DNA from: Polyodon spathula
Lineage: Eukaryota > Chordata > Actinopteri > Acipenseriformes > Polyodontidae
Assembly (NCBI RefSeq): GCF_017654505.1
Contig: NC_054553.1
Location: 1,664,501 to 1,728,500, forward strand
DNA: 64,000 bases
Direction of reading: 5' to 3'
The notes under the pieces were generated by a model, which was not told the DNA's origin, searched no databases, and saw nothing but the letters and a program-made list of their open reading frames with translations. The translations under genes were made by a program, and so were the position numbers. How positions within the stretch are numbered: position 1 is the first letter of the stretch; every line of letters starts with the position of its first letter. Positions 42,397 through 54,881 of this stretch are shown here, in pieces.

Positions 42397-44175
42397 ATAT
42401 ACACACAGAACAAATAAAAAAAAAAAATAATTCCAAAAGCACCAATTGTATCTTATAGAAAGGATGCAAATTTGGCTGACATTTTTGTCCTAAGTAAACA
42501 TAAAGGGATCATTAAGAGACATTGAAACCTGTAAAAGCACATGTAAAGTGTGCAAATACATTGTGAATAGAAAGCAAGCATACCACATCAATGCACCTTA
42601 TTATTGATGTAGTAAACTTACATTCCAATCACCCTGTATATTGGTAAAGAGAAATTGCAAATAAAGAAAGGAAATCCGTCATGCAAGGATAGCAACCTTG
42701 TATAGGGTATATTTTGCATAAAATGTAATACAGTAAAATATGTAGGAGGTTACCATGGCATCAAAAGCCGTTAAATACCTCCAATGTTTGTTTTCAAACA
42801 CACTTTCCCTTGACAACGTTAGGAAGTTGGCTATACTGTTTTTCTTGTTACTTTTGTTTGAGAGTTATCCTCTGCATACCAGATTGGGAAAACAAAGCAA
42901 TTATTTGTTGCATCAACCTAATAGTCCTCCAAAGACATTTTGGAATTAGAGCAATGCTTTTAGTGCAACTAAAGACGTTTTATGTTTATTATTTCTTAAT
43001 ACATTACTTATCCGTAGAGTATATATCAAATACTTAATACATTGTAAATATGCATTTTGTAATAGTGTTGATGTAAAACAGGTAGTTTGTCAGCTTTTTT
43101 ATTGAACTTGCTTACCCACACTGAATGAGTGCTGGCCCTGGCTAGCCATTTTGTTTTATCATACTATGCTGTAGTTTACTTGTCTGTGTTTCACAATGTT
43201 GTCCTTGTGTTTTACCATGTTTTGCACATTGCTATGATTTCACTATGGTACACCACAGAGTTTATATGGTAATAAATATCAACATGACAAACTTCAAGAG
43301 CAGAGTATTCTGCAGGTGTTTGCAGTACTGCAGACAGCATGGTGCTGGAGCAGTTTGCTGCTAGTTGAAAGCAATTATGCTGAAAGTATTCAAGATGAAA
43401 CTTGGAGATCAGACGGCACATTGCCAAAGCCATAAACCTCCCTGACTAAATGTTTTGCAATGGAATTAGCCAATTAGGCTGTGTACTGCCCATGCATCTT
43501 GGATTTACATGACTAAACCGGTGCACAGATAGTTGACAAGGAGCAATTTCTCAACTCTTTGATCTTTCATAGTTTGCAGTATCATCTTGGGAACTTTGGC
43601 AGGTGATGCAGCGTTGGCAAGAGGAAGAGCAGAGCCTGTTTAGTTGTTGTTGGAAACATGTGAAGTATGACAGGAAAATCTATTTGCAAATAGTCATTAT
43701 TTCTTTGTCATTTATTTGAGCGTTCTCATCCTAATCTGTATCAAAAAGATAACAAACTAAACAGAACGTGTTTACTTCAAACAAGTGGACACATCTGATA
43801 AGCAGAGCAGGAAAGGAACACTATTCTTGATTTGGGTTCAGTCTGTTGTCCAGGATGGTCAAGATCCTGCCCATGGCTTACAGTAATTATGCCAATATGG
43901 CAAAAGCCACTGCAGCCCAATGATTAGTATGTTTGTAGTAGTTTGTCTGAATGCCTCAGAGGTGTTGCAAACACAGTATGTTTTTGGTGTTGTTCTTGTG
44001 CTGAGTGAACCTTGTGAACCAGTAGGTTGTTTATGCAAAACATTAAAAGATATTCACTACCTGTGACCATTATTTCGAAGTTATTGTTAACCTATAGGTT
44101 GAAGATGCAATATTTAGGTATGTTGTAACTCCTATACATATTCACTGTAGTGTCAGCCATGCATATTATTTTTTC
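42397..44175. other. Unique noncoding DNA
   Basis: No gene, RNA or transposon is recognised. Confidence 0.6.
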
Positions 44176-44189
44176 CCTGTGTGTGTGTG

Positions 44190-44281
<92 letters not shown>
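44176..44281. repeat. (GT)n-(TA)n microsatellite
   Basis: A short TG run (44178-44190) passes through ATG into about 85 bp of uninterrupted TA. Confidence 0.97.
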
Positions 44282-44284
<3 letters not shown>

Positions 44285-47218
44285 ATGAAATATTTAATTA
44301 GGTTCTCCCTATATTGTGCAGCTTAGCTCACTGTACTGTCGCTACAACCAGGAAGTTAGAGCCTGTTGGGAATTGCTCAAGTGATCCATCACAGTTCTTG
44401 ATCCAGCACAGAATCCTTCAAAAGTAAAAATGATGAATTAGGTCCTCCGATTGTGTTAGGTCCTGCTTGGGATTTGGCTACCCTGGGAATGTACCTCAGA
44501 CTGCCAAGAAATTAATATAATTCTTATTGGGGCTTAGTTAAACCCCTGTGCATGGTTCATTTGAGTTTTATAAATCAGCACTCGACTTCTTGTGGCAGTC
44601 GGTTGATGTTCTCTGTGATTTCTCATTGCAGCTGTTCAGCCCTTTTTTTGCCAAGAAAGGTCTTTCTCATGTTTGCAAGAGATATAGAGATCCATCTGTT
44701 AATGGAGTAATGGAATTAAAACGTTTGGCTATAAAACAAATTAATTATATTTAAAGCTCTAGTTACAGTCTGGAATATACAGCAGTCCTATATCAGGATG
44801 ACAAGTACATTGAAAACATTTAGTTATTTTTATTTATTTATTTATCCCTCATAATTAAAAACTATAACAATAAAGAGCAAATGTAACCACAGTTCCAGAC
44901 AATTATTCATTATTTGGTCTAATAAACTGAAAAAAAAAAATACAGTACCAAGCTACATATTACCACCCCAGCCATAAAATTGAGCATTATCAATAAAGTA
45001 AAAACTAAATCTAGAATTGACATTAGATCTGAGTGATAGCATCACGTGGCAAAACACATATAAAACTGTCAGATAACAAAACTTACTTGAACCACAAAGC
45101 AGTGTACATAACTCAAATTAAAATTAAAAGGCACCATGTTTTCAATGATACTGGAGACAAACTGCACACCACAGCACTGGCAAAAACACCAAGCCAGGGT
45201 TTGAACAAACAATTACACCACATGGCTTGTTTTCAAGATGAAAATGAATCTGAGACAAGCCCGTGCCAGAGCATGCTCCAGGCTTCTCTGGTTTGGCCAG
45301 GATCATAGTGATCTCATGTCTTCTGTCCTGCTCTACAATGCCTAAGATGGTACGAGAGGATATAAGACTGTTAATACTACCACCATGCAGGGTTTTAGAC
45401 AACATTTCTAAATGATGTAATCTGCTGTTGTTGGGTTTCTTTTTGTTTTTCATTTACCATTAAATATATATTCCTGCTCACATTGTGCAGAAAATTTATA
45501 GGAAGCAAAAACAAAACAGAAAAACAAAACAGCCATTTGTGCACTGACCAAACCCAAAACTGCCAGTCATGTCATTGTCTAATCAATCAGTGCTAAGGGA
45601 TGTACGTTGCCAGCAAATGAATTGCAGCCCTGTGTATTAACCATCAATCGAACGTTTTATGCATACCATTGTGGTATTTTTGTTAGGGGTGGGTTAACTA
45701 CTGTAGAACAATTCCAGATAATCTTGTAGTCAGACTTGTGAAGTGTGATTTCACATGGATTAAAGCATGTGTTCCATGTGTTGGATCATTGGCATTAAAC
45801 AAATATGTTTTTGCTAAATGACTGCTTAAACTGTGACGTGGGAAACTTGCAAAATTGAGAATACCACACGAAACACTGTGAAACCCATAAGCATTCTATT
45901 TTGAGTACTTGTTATATGTTACAATTCAGTCACATTTATTGATGATTCCAAGAAAGGAAGGCTGGAATGGGATACAGGGTAAATTTCATCCTAATTGGTT
46001 GAGTTAGGTAGGGGTCGACGTTCAGCTGTTAAGGATCATTATTTTCAGCAGATTTTTTTTTTTCTCAGGATGGTATGAAAAGTCAAAAGCTACAGGTAGA
46101 AAAAAAAGGATTTTTGGATTACAGCCCAACAACAGTTTTTAAAAAGACTAGCCACCTTCATGCCCACCGTTTGGAATCTACTTTTATAAACAAGTTAAAT
46201 AACATCTATATGGTATAGGAATTGCAAAGGGTAGTTTCTCAGTTGGGTCCCTAGTATTTTAATCTTTAAATGACAAACTAGATTAGATATTCTTTAATTA
46301 GATGTCTGTTTGCCGATTGTGCCTCTGCTTGCCCATGAGCCCCAGTCATTGCAGACGCTGCACGCAGCCTTTCTGCATGGTTACACTAGCTTTACTGCTC
46401 GTTCATTTGCTCTGCTTCTCAGGAGATCCAAGCCACTCAGGCAACAAATGTGACTTGATCTGACAGGCTTAAAAAACCCAGCCACTGAGATTATTGTCAT
46501 TCACTATGGGCTATGTCTGCTGTCAAACAGGGTCTGTGCCTGTAACATGCAATAGCGATTCACGAGAAATCAAAAATGTGACAATGTGACAAATGCCAAT
46601 AGGAAGACATAATATCCACTGGTAAAAGCCAGTAGAGCTCGAGGATGCACACCGGGCTGGTAAATAGGACTCCGTGAACACCAGCAAGTGACGGGGTCAT
46701 ACAAAGTTCAGACTCCTGACTTATTTTGTTTGCTCAATCTGTGGTGGGGAAGAAGAAACTAAAAATGTTGAGGTCTTGGGCTGAACTTTTCCACAGTATT
46801 CAGTATTGTACATGCTTTGTTAAGAACTGTCTCTGTAGTGTGAGGTTTCAGTTATTTCAGGGACGTAAGAATGTCTGTGACTAGTGGAAGCATTTACATG
46901 TTTGTACTGTTCCTTTAAAAAAAAAGAACCTCAAAGCCATAAGAAAGTAGAAGCACACTTGACAAACTAAAACTTGAGATGTGGGGTTTGTTCCAGTATT
47001 TTAGGATTAGGTTTAGTTCATGGGAAAATGATGATAAACCATGTTATGAAATAAGGTATCATCTTCTGTCAGGATCTTTTCATTTATTCATTGTGAAGAA
47101 CCACCTCATTGGAATACAAATTCCAAATATTCATGGTTTCAATGACGGTTTAGATTAAAACCTACAGGCAGATCTGCAATGCAATTTTCAGGTCGAGCCC
47201 ACGCAAAACAGTTTCAGT
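44282..47218. other. Unique noncoding DNA
   Basis: No gene is supported. 46320-46560 is GC-balanced, free of simple repeats and looks unlike the AT-rich neighbourhood, so it is a weak candidate for conserved noncoding DNA. Frames at 45033-45308 and 45142-45453 overlap on opposite strands and are taken as chance. Confidence 0.5.
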
Positions 47219-47995
47219 GAACATAAGAACATAAGAAAGTTTACAAACGAGAGGAGGCCATTCAGCCCATCTTGCTCGTTTGGTTGTTAGTAGCTTATTG
47301 ATCCCAAAATCTCATCAAGCAGCTTCTTGAAGGATCCCAGGGTGTCAGCTTCAACAACAAAATCCTGGTGAGTTGATTCCAGACCCTCACGATTCTCTGT
47401 GTAAAAAAAGTGTCTCCTATTTTCTGTTCTGAATGCCCCTTTGTCTAATCTCCATTTGTGACCCCTGGTCCTTGTTTCTTTTTTCAGGCTGAAAAAGTCC
47501 CTTGGGTCGACACTGTCAATACCTTTTAGAATTTTGAATGCTTGAATTAGGTCGCCACGTAGTCTTCTTTGTTCAAGACAGAACAGATTCAATTATTTTA
47601 GCCTGTCTACATATGACATGTCTTTTAAGCCCAGAATAATTCTGGTCACTCTTCTTTGCACTCTTTCTAGAGTAGCAATATCTTTTTTATAGCGAGGTGA
47701 CCAGAACTGCACACAATATTCAAGATGAGGTCTTACTAGTGCATTGTGCAGTTTTAACATTACTTCCCTTGATTTAAATTCAACATTTTTCATGATGTAT
47801 CCGAGCATCTTGTTTATCCTTTTTTATAGCTTCCCCACATTGTCTAGATGAAGACATTTCTGAGTCAACAAAAACTCCTAGGTCTTTTTCACAGATTCCT
47901 TCTCCAATTTCAATATCTCCCATATGATATTTATAATGTACATTTTTATTTCCTGCGTGTCTAATCTTAGATCTCCGTAACTCAGTTCCCATAAT
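47219..47995 (-). pseudogene. 5'-truncated CR1-like LINE, C-terminal end of ORF2
   Basis: On the minus strand three consecutive segments read as the end of a non-LTR retrotransposon reverse transcriptase: 47992-47780, 47808-47593 and 47592-47287. The middle one has LVRPHLEYCVQFWSP and LERVQRRVTRIILGL, motifs of the region after the catalytic palm. The last has LEQRRLRGDLIQAFKILKG and ends LLDEILG. The segments are broken by a frameshift in an A/T run near 47800-47830 and by an in-frame stop at about 47593-47595. After the stop codon the element ends, near 47219, in TTCTTATG repeated in tandem. An eight-base 3' repeat is typical of CR1-clade LINEs. The endonuclease and the RT catalytic core are missing, so this is a dead 5'-truncated copy, as is usual for the family. 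Confidence 0.9.
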
Positions 47996-47998
47996 ATA

Positions 47999-48920
47999 GA
48001 AAACAAAACCAAAAGAAAAGCATTGTTAAAGGTCCATTTGTTTTTCAAGATTCTTTAAATATTCTCAACATTATCCCAACACCAAAAAAAAAAGCAACTT
48101 TCCCTTGCTTGAAAATAATGGAAATGTAAACATTCTTGGAGCTGCCAGTTAAAGTTATTTGCAACAAGGAGACAGTCTGTCACAACAGATAAGACGGTAT
48201 TAATAAACATGACTTTAAAACTAAGGAAACAGATGAAAAACAAAAAAACAGCTGATGTTTTAAAACAGTAAAGTCAAGGAGTTTGTTGCAGGTCAGCACA
48301 GAAAGGTAGACTATCAGTCCAAATTGTGCAGGGTCCCAAACACAATGTCAGGCATAATAAGAAGCCTTGCTTTCGATTTCAGCGTTCGTGAGGTCTGGCA
48401 AAGGTTTACTTGAAGGTCACGCTGCTCTAAATACCAAGCATGTCATGCAAGTTAATAACAGCAAGAACATTTTACATAGACATTATGTAAACTATTAGCA
48501 TTTACTAAAAACATTTGTGTTTTAGTTTAAACCAGTTTTTTTTTTTCAAATACATGTTAAACAGTGCTTAGAAATGCAGAAGGCAGGTGGCCATCTGTCT
48601 CTTTAAGAAACCAACTAGGTCATTGGCAGGCTAAGCAGCCCCACTGTCCTAGACACGCTGATATGATTGGTGCTGATGAGGTCAATTTCAGATAACTTAG
48701 CTCATGCGGGCCACGTGTCAGAAGGCATCATTTCCAAGTGAGCAGGTAACAAAAGATCATCACAAAAGAGCTTGCTTGTTGAACTTGAATATGAATGCTT
48801 GCGTTCTTATTTATTCCAAAATAAACTTTAGTTAAAGATAAAGGAGTCAAGGAAAATTTTCCACAAAATTTTGTCATTCCTCAAAATTGGGAAGAATAAT
48901 TTTATTGCAGTACAGTTACA
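47999..48920. other. Noncoding spacer, nothing identified
   Basis: Single-copy sequence beyond the truncated 5' end of the LINE. No gene or repeat is recognised. Confidence 0.6.
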
Positions 48921-48941
48921 CTATATATATATATATATATA
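48921..48941. repeat. Short (TA)n tract
   Basis: About 21 bp of TA, lying 33 bp upstream of the 140-bp repeated unit. Confidence 0.9.
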
Positions 48942-48973
48942 TTACATTCAGCACCAGGACTGGGCTTTCCCTG

Positions 48974-49113
48974 AGTCTTTGTGTGTTTTCAAGGTTCATA
49001 CTCCACACACATGAAATGTCGAGCTTTCCACAATACAAAAGCTTAGATACTTACTCATACATATTAACATCACTAGCGGGAACCCTCTAATGAGATGGGG
49101 TGATCATCAAAGC
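48974..49113 (+). repeat. 140-bp dispersed unit, copy 1
   Basis: This segment is repeated at 63264-63403 in the same orientation, with the same length, no indels and only two substitutions (A/G in ATATTAACATCACTAG, G/T in CTAGCGGG). It starts AGTCTTTGTGTGTTTTCAAG, contains a HindIII word (AAGCTT), and ends TGATCATCAAAGC. It encodes nothing recognisable. In this copy flanking sequence is unique on both sides, with a (TA)n tract a short way upstream. The family is unknown to me. Confidence 0.92.
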
Positions 49114-52100
49114 AACTGCTGTATCTAGTGCAGTGGTTTACAGAAAAGACTTTCATGTTCTATCCTGTTGGCATAGAAAACTCTCTGCTTCACATTCAGT
49201 GCATTTACTGATGAAAATTAGAGATGATGGAGCTTGGGGACCAACTGCCCCCCAGCTCAGTTGAACTAGAATAGACACTATATAATCTTTTAGTGTGGAC
49301 GGTTTTACTCCAGGGTCATTCCTTGGACACCTCAGAGAGAATACAATGTGTTTAATAGTGATTTTAGATGAAGTTGCCTTCCCCTTACTGAAAAAAAGTG
49401 AGTGAAGGTCAAAAATGAAAATTACTAACAAAGTGTCTATAAAGAGTTTATTTTATAAAAAGTCCCCCACCCTGCAACAACGTAGAAAGTTGAGTTTTAT
49501 AAATATGGTCACAGTACTTTCAAAAGCGCTAACCAAAGAGGTAACATGCAAATTCATGCTCTGTTTATATGACTTATTCTTCTATGTGCATACATGTGTA
49601 ATTGTGCAAAGATGGAATGAAAATTAGATATTACAAGGATAACGGATGTGGATGATTTGTGTTGATACATGTCTGAATCGCTTTTCAGTTTCTGAATCCA
49701 TGGCGTGCATAGGCTAAAACTTTACAAGAATGCACAGACCTGAAGAGATATATGAATTACAGAAAAGTCTGGATGTCATCTAAATTCTCTGACAGATGTG
49801 TTGTTGTGTACTCACAGCGAACGGCATGCTGAAACACAGGGGGTCCCCAGCGGGTCAGCACACATCAGAAAGGGTTTTCAGTTGTATCAACATGCTAATC
49901 CTTTGCCTTTCACTTATAAATAAGAAAACACTTCAAGATTCCTTTCCCATTGCTTTCGTAAACCTAATACTCAAGCAAAGTGCACATACAGTACAATATG
50001 CAAGAGGGTGCACGCGACAAAACTGGAGCTATGATATATCCTGGAAACAAAGTATTCATTTAGTTATTAATTTCAATACCTGTCAAGAGAAACAAAAAAT
50101 ATCAAGAACAGAAAAGCAAAGTAATAATAATCACACACATTCATTTATTTGCATAGCCCGACATGCCTGGTTGTGTTATTACCTAATTTTTTTTTCTATG
50201 TTAAAAAAAAAAAAAAACATGCTGTGGATGCCTCTGGGGATCTTCTGGGGTCTCTGTTTAAGAATCCCAGAGATATTTATTTGAAATCCCTCAGGCCAGT
50301 GTGAAGCTTGAGAGCAGACAGGAGGTCATTGCACTTTACCAGACCTGATCAGACCAGACCATATGTTGTGCTCATCACAGCTAGCGGACAAAAACTAAAC
50401 CACTCTGAGGGCCTTTTTAATTATTTAAAAGGTGATGAATCTAAATCTCTCACACTGTTATTTTACATGGCTATTTAGTAGTATTCTACTACTGAGATGT
50501 AGTAACAGACATGCAATGTATTCAGACAGGACAATCTTATGACAATACTATATTTATTACTAACAAGGCATCAATAAGCACTTCCAAGATGATATCAGAT
50601 ACCATAAGGTGACATTGGACTTTGCATACCAGGTGCTTCAGAGAACTCAAAGATATTCAGTAACTGACAGGGCTCAATCAGTGGAGTGAAAGGCAGGGAA
50701 TGTGCTTCCTGAAACATCGCTTTGCTTTGTATTCAAGCACTGCAGCTAAATGCAAACCTCAGCATTTTGCAGATATAACTTCTTCACAACCACTAATCAA
50801 AACAGGTGGAAAATTGTACCAAAGATTACTTTATACGCCGAATTTACAAAATCTGTCACACCATCATTATAGTTTCCTGCCAGAGTTTTAAAAGCAGGGA
50901 ATACTTTTATAGTGCATGAAAAATAATAAAATGCAAGATGCTCTCTTTTTATGAGAGGTGTTGATTTATCTAATGATCTGTTTCTTAGGTGAATAAGAGG
51001 AGATCATCAGGATGCATTAGTGTTCAGACTTTAAAAGTGGATCATTTTGGTAATGTCTTCAGGTGTGCTGACTGAAACACTTAGAGAAGACCGATACCTT
51101 CAAAATGGAATGCTGAAGAGGCTTGCTTGTAAACAGTTTCCAAAGCCACACCTGATGAACAGATAAAACAACACACCCAGGGCATTTTTACCATGCCTCC
51201 TACAGACTAGAGTAACACTGAGGGCCTTCCTTGTACTCACTTGTCAGATGCAGATGTGAGATTCCAGTGTTTCACATGTAAAAAATAAAACAAAACAAAA
51301 GCTGTTCAATCATCTTAATTCGTATATGCTGGAGAGATTTAACTGTATAATAATCAATAAGGAGCTATCTCCCAACTCTGTAAATAATGCAATTTGAAGT
51401 CCAGAAAAAGCATAGCCTTTGATTGAGAATCCAAAACATTTCAAATAACCTTAAGAGCACCGTACTGTTTCAGGATCGGATAGCTTTTATCTAACTGATT
51501 AACCCAATCTGCTGCATTCTAATCGGAGTTGGGAGGACTCAGAGATACAGGAAAAGTTGAGGATAGCTGTCCGTTTCTGGCAAAGGACAAAAAAAACCTT
51601 GAATATTTAAACTCATGTATAGTGTGGAAAGCAGGTGTAGTCTAAATTAATGAAAGATTTTAACGAATACCGAGTCTGCTCTGTGGTTCAGTGACAGAAC
51701 AAAATTTTCAGGCTTCAGAAAAAAAAAAAAAACAACTCTAACAGAATGGGTCAAGTCTTGCATGCAGCTGTTTCACTTTTAAGATGGTCTTTCTAGTTTT
51801 ATTTATATTTAATTACTGTATGGTTATTCCCCCAGAAATGGATTATTCCAACAGCGGCATGTATTGATGCATTCTACTACAGTCAAATTACTGATTTCAG
51901 GTATTATTACTAATGTGGTAACTAGATTAGGAATTGCATGATACATTAATTAAACATTTACTGTATGGCTAACACAGTTAATACATTCTCAAGAAACATT
52001 TTTCCACATAATCCCCACATTTTTTTTTCTACACATGTATACAGCACTTGAAAGTCACCATAGTAGAGGTGCAGTGTTTTGGGATTGAATCTCCACCTCT

Positions 52101-52239
52101 TTGTTTAGTCCGTGGTTAAGGGACCATGTAATGCTACGCAGATTCAAGATGTAAACTTTGTTTCATACGCCACGCAAAAAAACAGAAACTGAGCAGTAGT
52201 ACAGTATGTTAAGCCTACATTAAGAAACAAACAAATAGT
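49114..52239. other. Unique noncoding DNA with the longest open frame
   Basis: The longest ATG-initiated frame of the window (162 codons, 49796-50284 plus) lies here. Its predicted product has no recognisable domain and ends in a lysine-rich stretch from an A run. No coding signal beyond length is visible, so I do not call it a gene. The rest of the stretch shows no repeat or RNA. Confidence 0.5.
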
Positions 52240-52650
52240 TTGCATTGCAGCACATGTTTGTCAGAGCAGGCTTTTGTATATAGCAAATCATTTAAATAGA
52301 GGACACACTCTGCAGTGCTAATCAGTTCTGCTTGGTGAGAACATTACAGAGGCGAACCGACAGACAGGGTGTCAAATTAATTTTTAATGGCTTTTATTGC
52401 AGTTAAGGCTCCTCGGAGGACTAATTAATCACTGAAATGGCTAATAGCTAATAATGTTGGCCTCTTGGAGATATCCAAACCTCTAATCTTCCCTACAAGG
52501 TGGGAGTTGCACATGACTGAATTGGGTTTTGAAATGACCTTCTGTGCACCTTCTTAAATTGACTAATTACTTAATAAGCTAAATGTTATGAAGTGATTAG
52601 TTAATGTTATGGCTCTTTTGAGATAAATCCTGTATAATAAATTAATAAAT
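52240..52650. promoter_or_regulatory. Candidate conserved noncoding element, TAAT-rich
   Basis: A stretch of about 400 bp without simple repeats holds roughly ten TAAT/ATTA cores, many as TTAATT, TAATTA or TAATGG (for example AAATTAATTTTTAATGG, GGACTAATTAATCACTG, TTGACTAATTACTTAATAAG and GATTAGTTAATG). They are interspersed with balanced-composition sequence (CTCCTCGGAGGAC). Clusters of homeodomain-type cores in repeat-free DNA are typical of developmental enhancers in vertebrate gene deserts. This rests on composition and motif density only; conservation is not tested. Confidence 0.3.
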
Positions 52651-53246
52651 ATATCAGCTCAAGTTGCAGTGAGTTGAGAATTCCCTAGGGTAGGGTCAGT
52701 AGCATTTTATTAAATATTACGTTTGAATTTTAACCTTGGAATTTATAAAGAACCAACATACTTATGTTTTCAAAAATAATTTTGTAATGAATTGTTAACA
52801 TAGTTTGCTCCCAATGCACTGGTGCATCACCAAATCTACAATGTCATCTATTTGATGTATTGCTTTTACAAACTATTTAAAAAAGACCATGTTTGCTAGT
52901 TAGTGTAATAATGCATGATCATCACGTGTTGAAGCCTTGAGTGTTAAAGGCAGTCATGAGGTTTCAACATGTGTTAATTGCACATTACTTGGGTAGTGTG
53001 AAAGTGTATAATTTAATCTCGTAATAGCAATAGTGGCAAAATGAGAGACAAGGATACTGATAAAAAACATTTTGTTCTCCGGAAAATCCCTCAAATGCAA
53101 GTGCTTAACCTTTAAGACAGGGGGATAAAATACTGTGTCTGTCATAACTTGTTTTAAAAGCCCCTGAAGATGCATGCTACACTAAATAAGGGATTGTTGG
53201 TGCTATGCGAGAAAATTGAGAAATTGTGTTTCTTAAAAGGTTGGAG
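52651..53246. other. Noncoding spacer, nothing identified
   Basis: Single-copy AT-rich sequence. No feature is recognised. Confidence 0.55.
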
Positions 53247-53410
53247 CAACCAAGCAATCCTGTGGAGGGATGCTGTCATGCAAGATCAACCAAGCAATCC
53301 TGTGGAGGGATGATGTCATGCAAGATCAACCAAGCAATCCTGTGGAGGGATGATGTCATGCAAGACCAACCAAGCAATCCTGTGGAGGGATGATGTCATG
53401 CAAGATCAAC
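53247..53410. repeat. Minisatellite, four 40-bp units
   Basis: Four tandem units of exactly 40 bp lie at 53251-53290, 53291-53330, 53331-53370 and 53371-53410, preceded by the last bases of a partial unit. The unit reads CAAGCAATCCTGTGGAGGGA then TGATGTCATGCAAGATCAAC. Only two differences are visible: TGCTGTCAT in the first unit and CAAGACC in the third. Three units thus carry a TGATGTCAT word, a CRE/AP-1-like site. The near-identity means recent expansion, and the array is probably variable in copy number. Confidence 0.96.
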
Positions 53411-53442
53411 CTCTGCACATCTGTTCATGGAATTACACAATA

Positions 53443-53474
53443 ATTATTATTTATTTATTTATTTATTTATTTTT
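53443..53474. repeat. (TTTA)n microsatellite
   Basis: About 30 bp of TTTA units, 32 bp after the minisatellite. Confidence 0.9.
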
Positions 53475-54808
53475 AATAAAGTTCTACCCTAGAATAAGAT
53501 GATTGATTCCAACACATTGGTTTTTGTCTGCTCATTTCGTACAACGGTTGAAGTTCACCTTTTATCATTTCCAGTGCAATAAAAAATATTCCAGGATTTC
53601 TTAATAATAAGGATTTGCAAGCACAGTGCTTTGGTATGCTGGTGTGTTAACATGTTAGATGATCCCATGACGGCTAGCTTCCACAATGAAGGATTTTGTA
53701 GTACCTTGTCCTCAGAGTGTGAGAATTGAGAATTGCTGGCAGGCTGCGGGCAATATTACTGTTGCCTTAAGTGCAATTTATAATAGAATACTGTTGACCC
53801 CAAAAACTTTGCACAACTCAAAAAAGTGTGATAAAATAAATGTAGTGCCAGGTCAGGTTCTAATGGATAAATAATTCCATCAGCATTTTCAGATGTGGGA
53901 ACACGGGAACTACCTAGTCTGAAACGCCAAAACAACTATACATTCAAGACTGTAGGTGATTAAAATTATCACATGTGATTTCATTGTACCATTAAATAAA
54001 ATAAATAAAGCATCAATAGCACACAAGAAGTACACTTCCAAACTTCTTTAGAAATATCATTTTGAATTTCCCTATTAAAGTAATCTTAAGCACTCATAAC
54101 GGCTGACTTAATAATCCAAGGGCATATTCAATACAAGTAATTACAAGAGATTCCTTCCCCTTGTAATGCCGTGCCCCGCTGAACTCAAAGTGTTGCCCAA
54201 TGATTTGTAAATGTTCTTCAGGGATTCAGGCAGAAGTAGTCAAGAGGAACTTGTTGGTTTACGAGGGCAAAATAGGAGATAACCAAACAAAACAAAAAGT
54301 TGTCTTAACAACCACAGGTCTGCCTGGTCATCGGGAAATAAATAGCCCTTTACTTATTGTTACAGTCACAGCTGGGCAAGCCATTAGGATCTACAGCATT
54401 AACAGATAGCATGAGAACTTGTGTCCCAGCCTGGAAGATTTAGACTAGAGCAAAGTGCTCATCAAAACTGTGTACAGCTGGGAGCGCACATTGAAGCAAC
54501 CACATTTGTATAACTTTGCTCTGACCGCATAAATAGCTGAGTCCGTTACAGTACATGTTTTTTTGCATTCTTTATTTATTCAATTAGCAGGTATGATTAG
54601 TTGATGAACAAACACCACTATGCACAAAATAAGAAAGAAAGCACAGTCAAACCTGCCTAGTTGCTGGCAATCTACCATGCTGTTTAATGAAGTCCAGTTG
54701 ATAAGCTCTATCTTGAGTAGAAGGTTACAACACACCGCCTTAGTTTGGCTTGGGAATACTGCACTTACAGAGGGCAATTTAATGAATTACACCTAAGCAG
54801 CCTGTGTA

Positions 54809-54810
<2 letters not shown>
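53475..54810. other. Unique noncoding DNA
   Basis: No gene, RNA or repeat is recognised. Confidence 0.6.

Positions 54811-54879
<69 letters not shown>
54811..54879. repeat. (TAA)n microsatellite
   Basis: Perfect TAA/ATA run of about 68 bp, giving an isoleucine-only open frame that is not a gene. Confidence 0.97.

Positions 54880-54881
<2 letters not shown>

Noticed and set aside
48974..49113. The unit as a sturgeon HindIII satellite monomer
   Set aside because: It contains AAGCTT, but it is present as two isolated copies with no tandem array. I cannot recall the satellite sequence well enough to compare.
49796..50284. Longest open frame, 162 codons
   Set aside because: No recognisable domain, signal or family; composition follows the local DNA, and the lysine run comes from an A tract. 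In an AT-rich 64-kb window a frame of this length can occur by chance.
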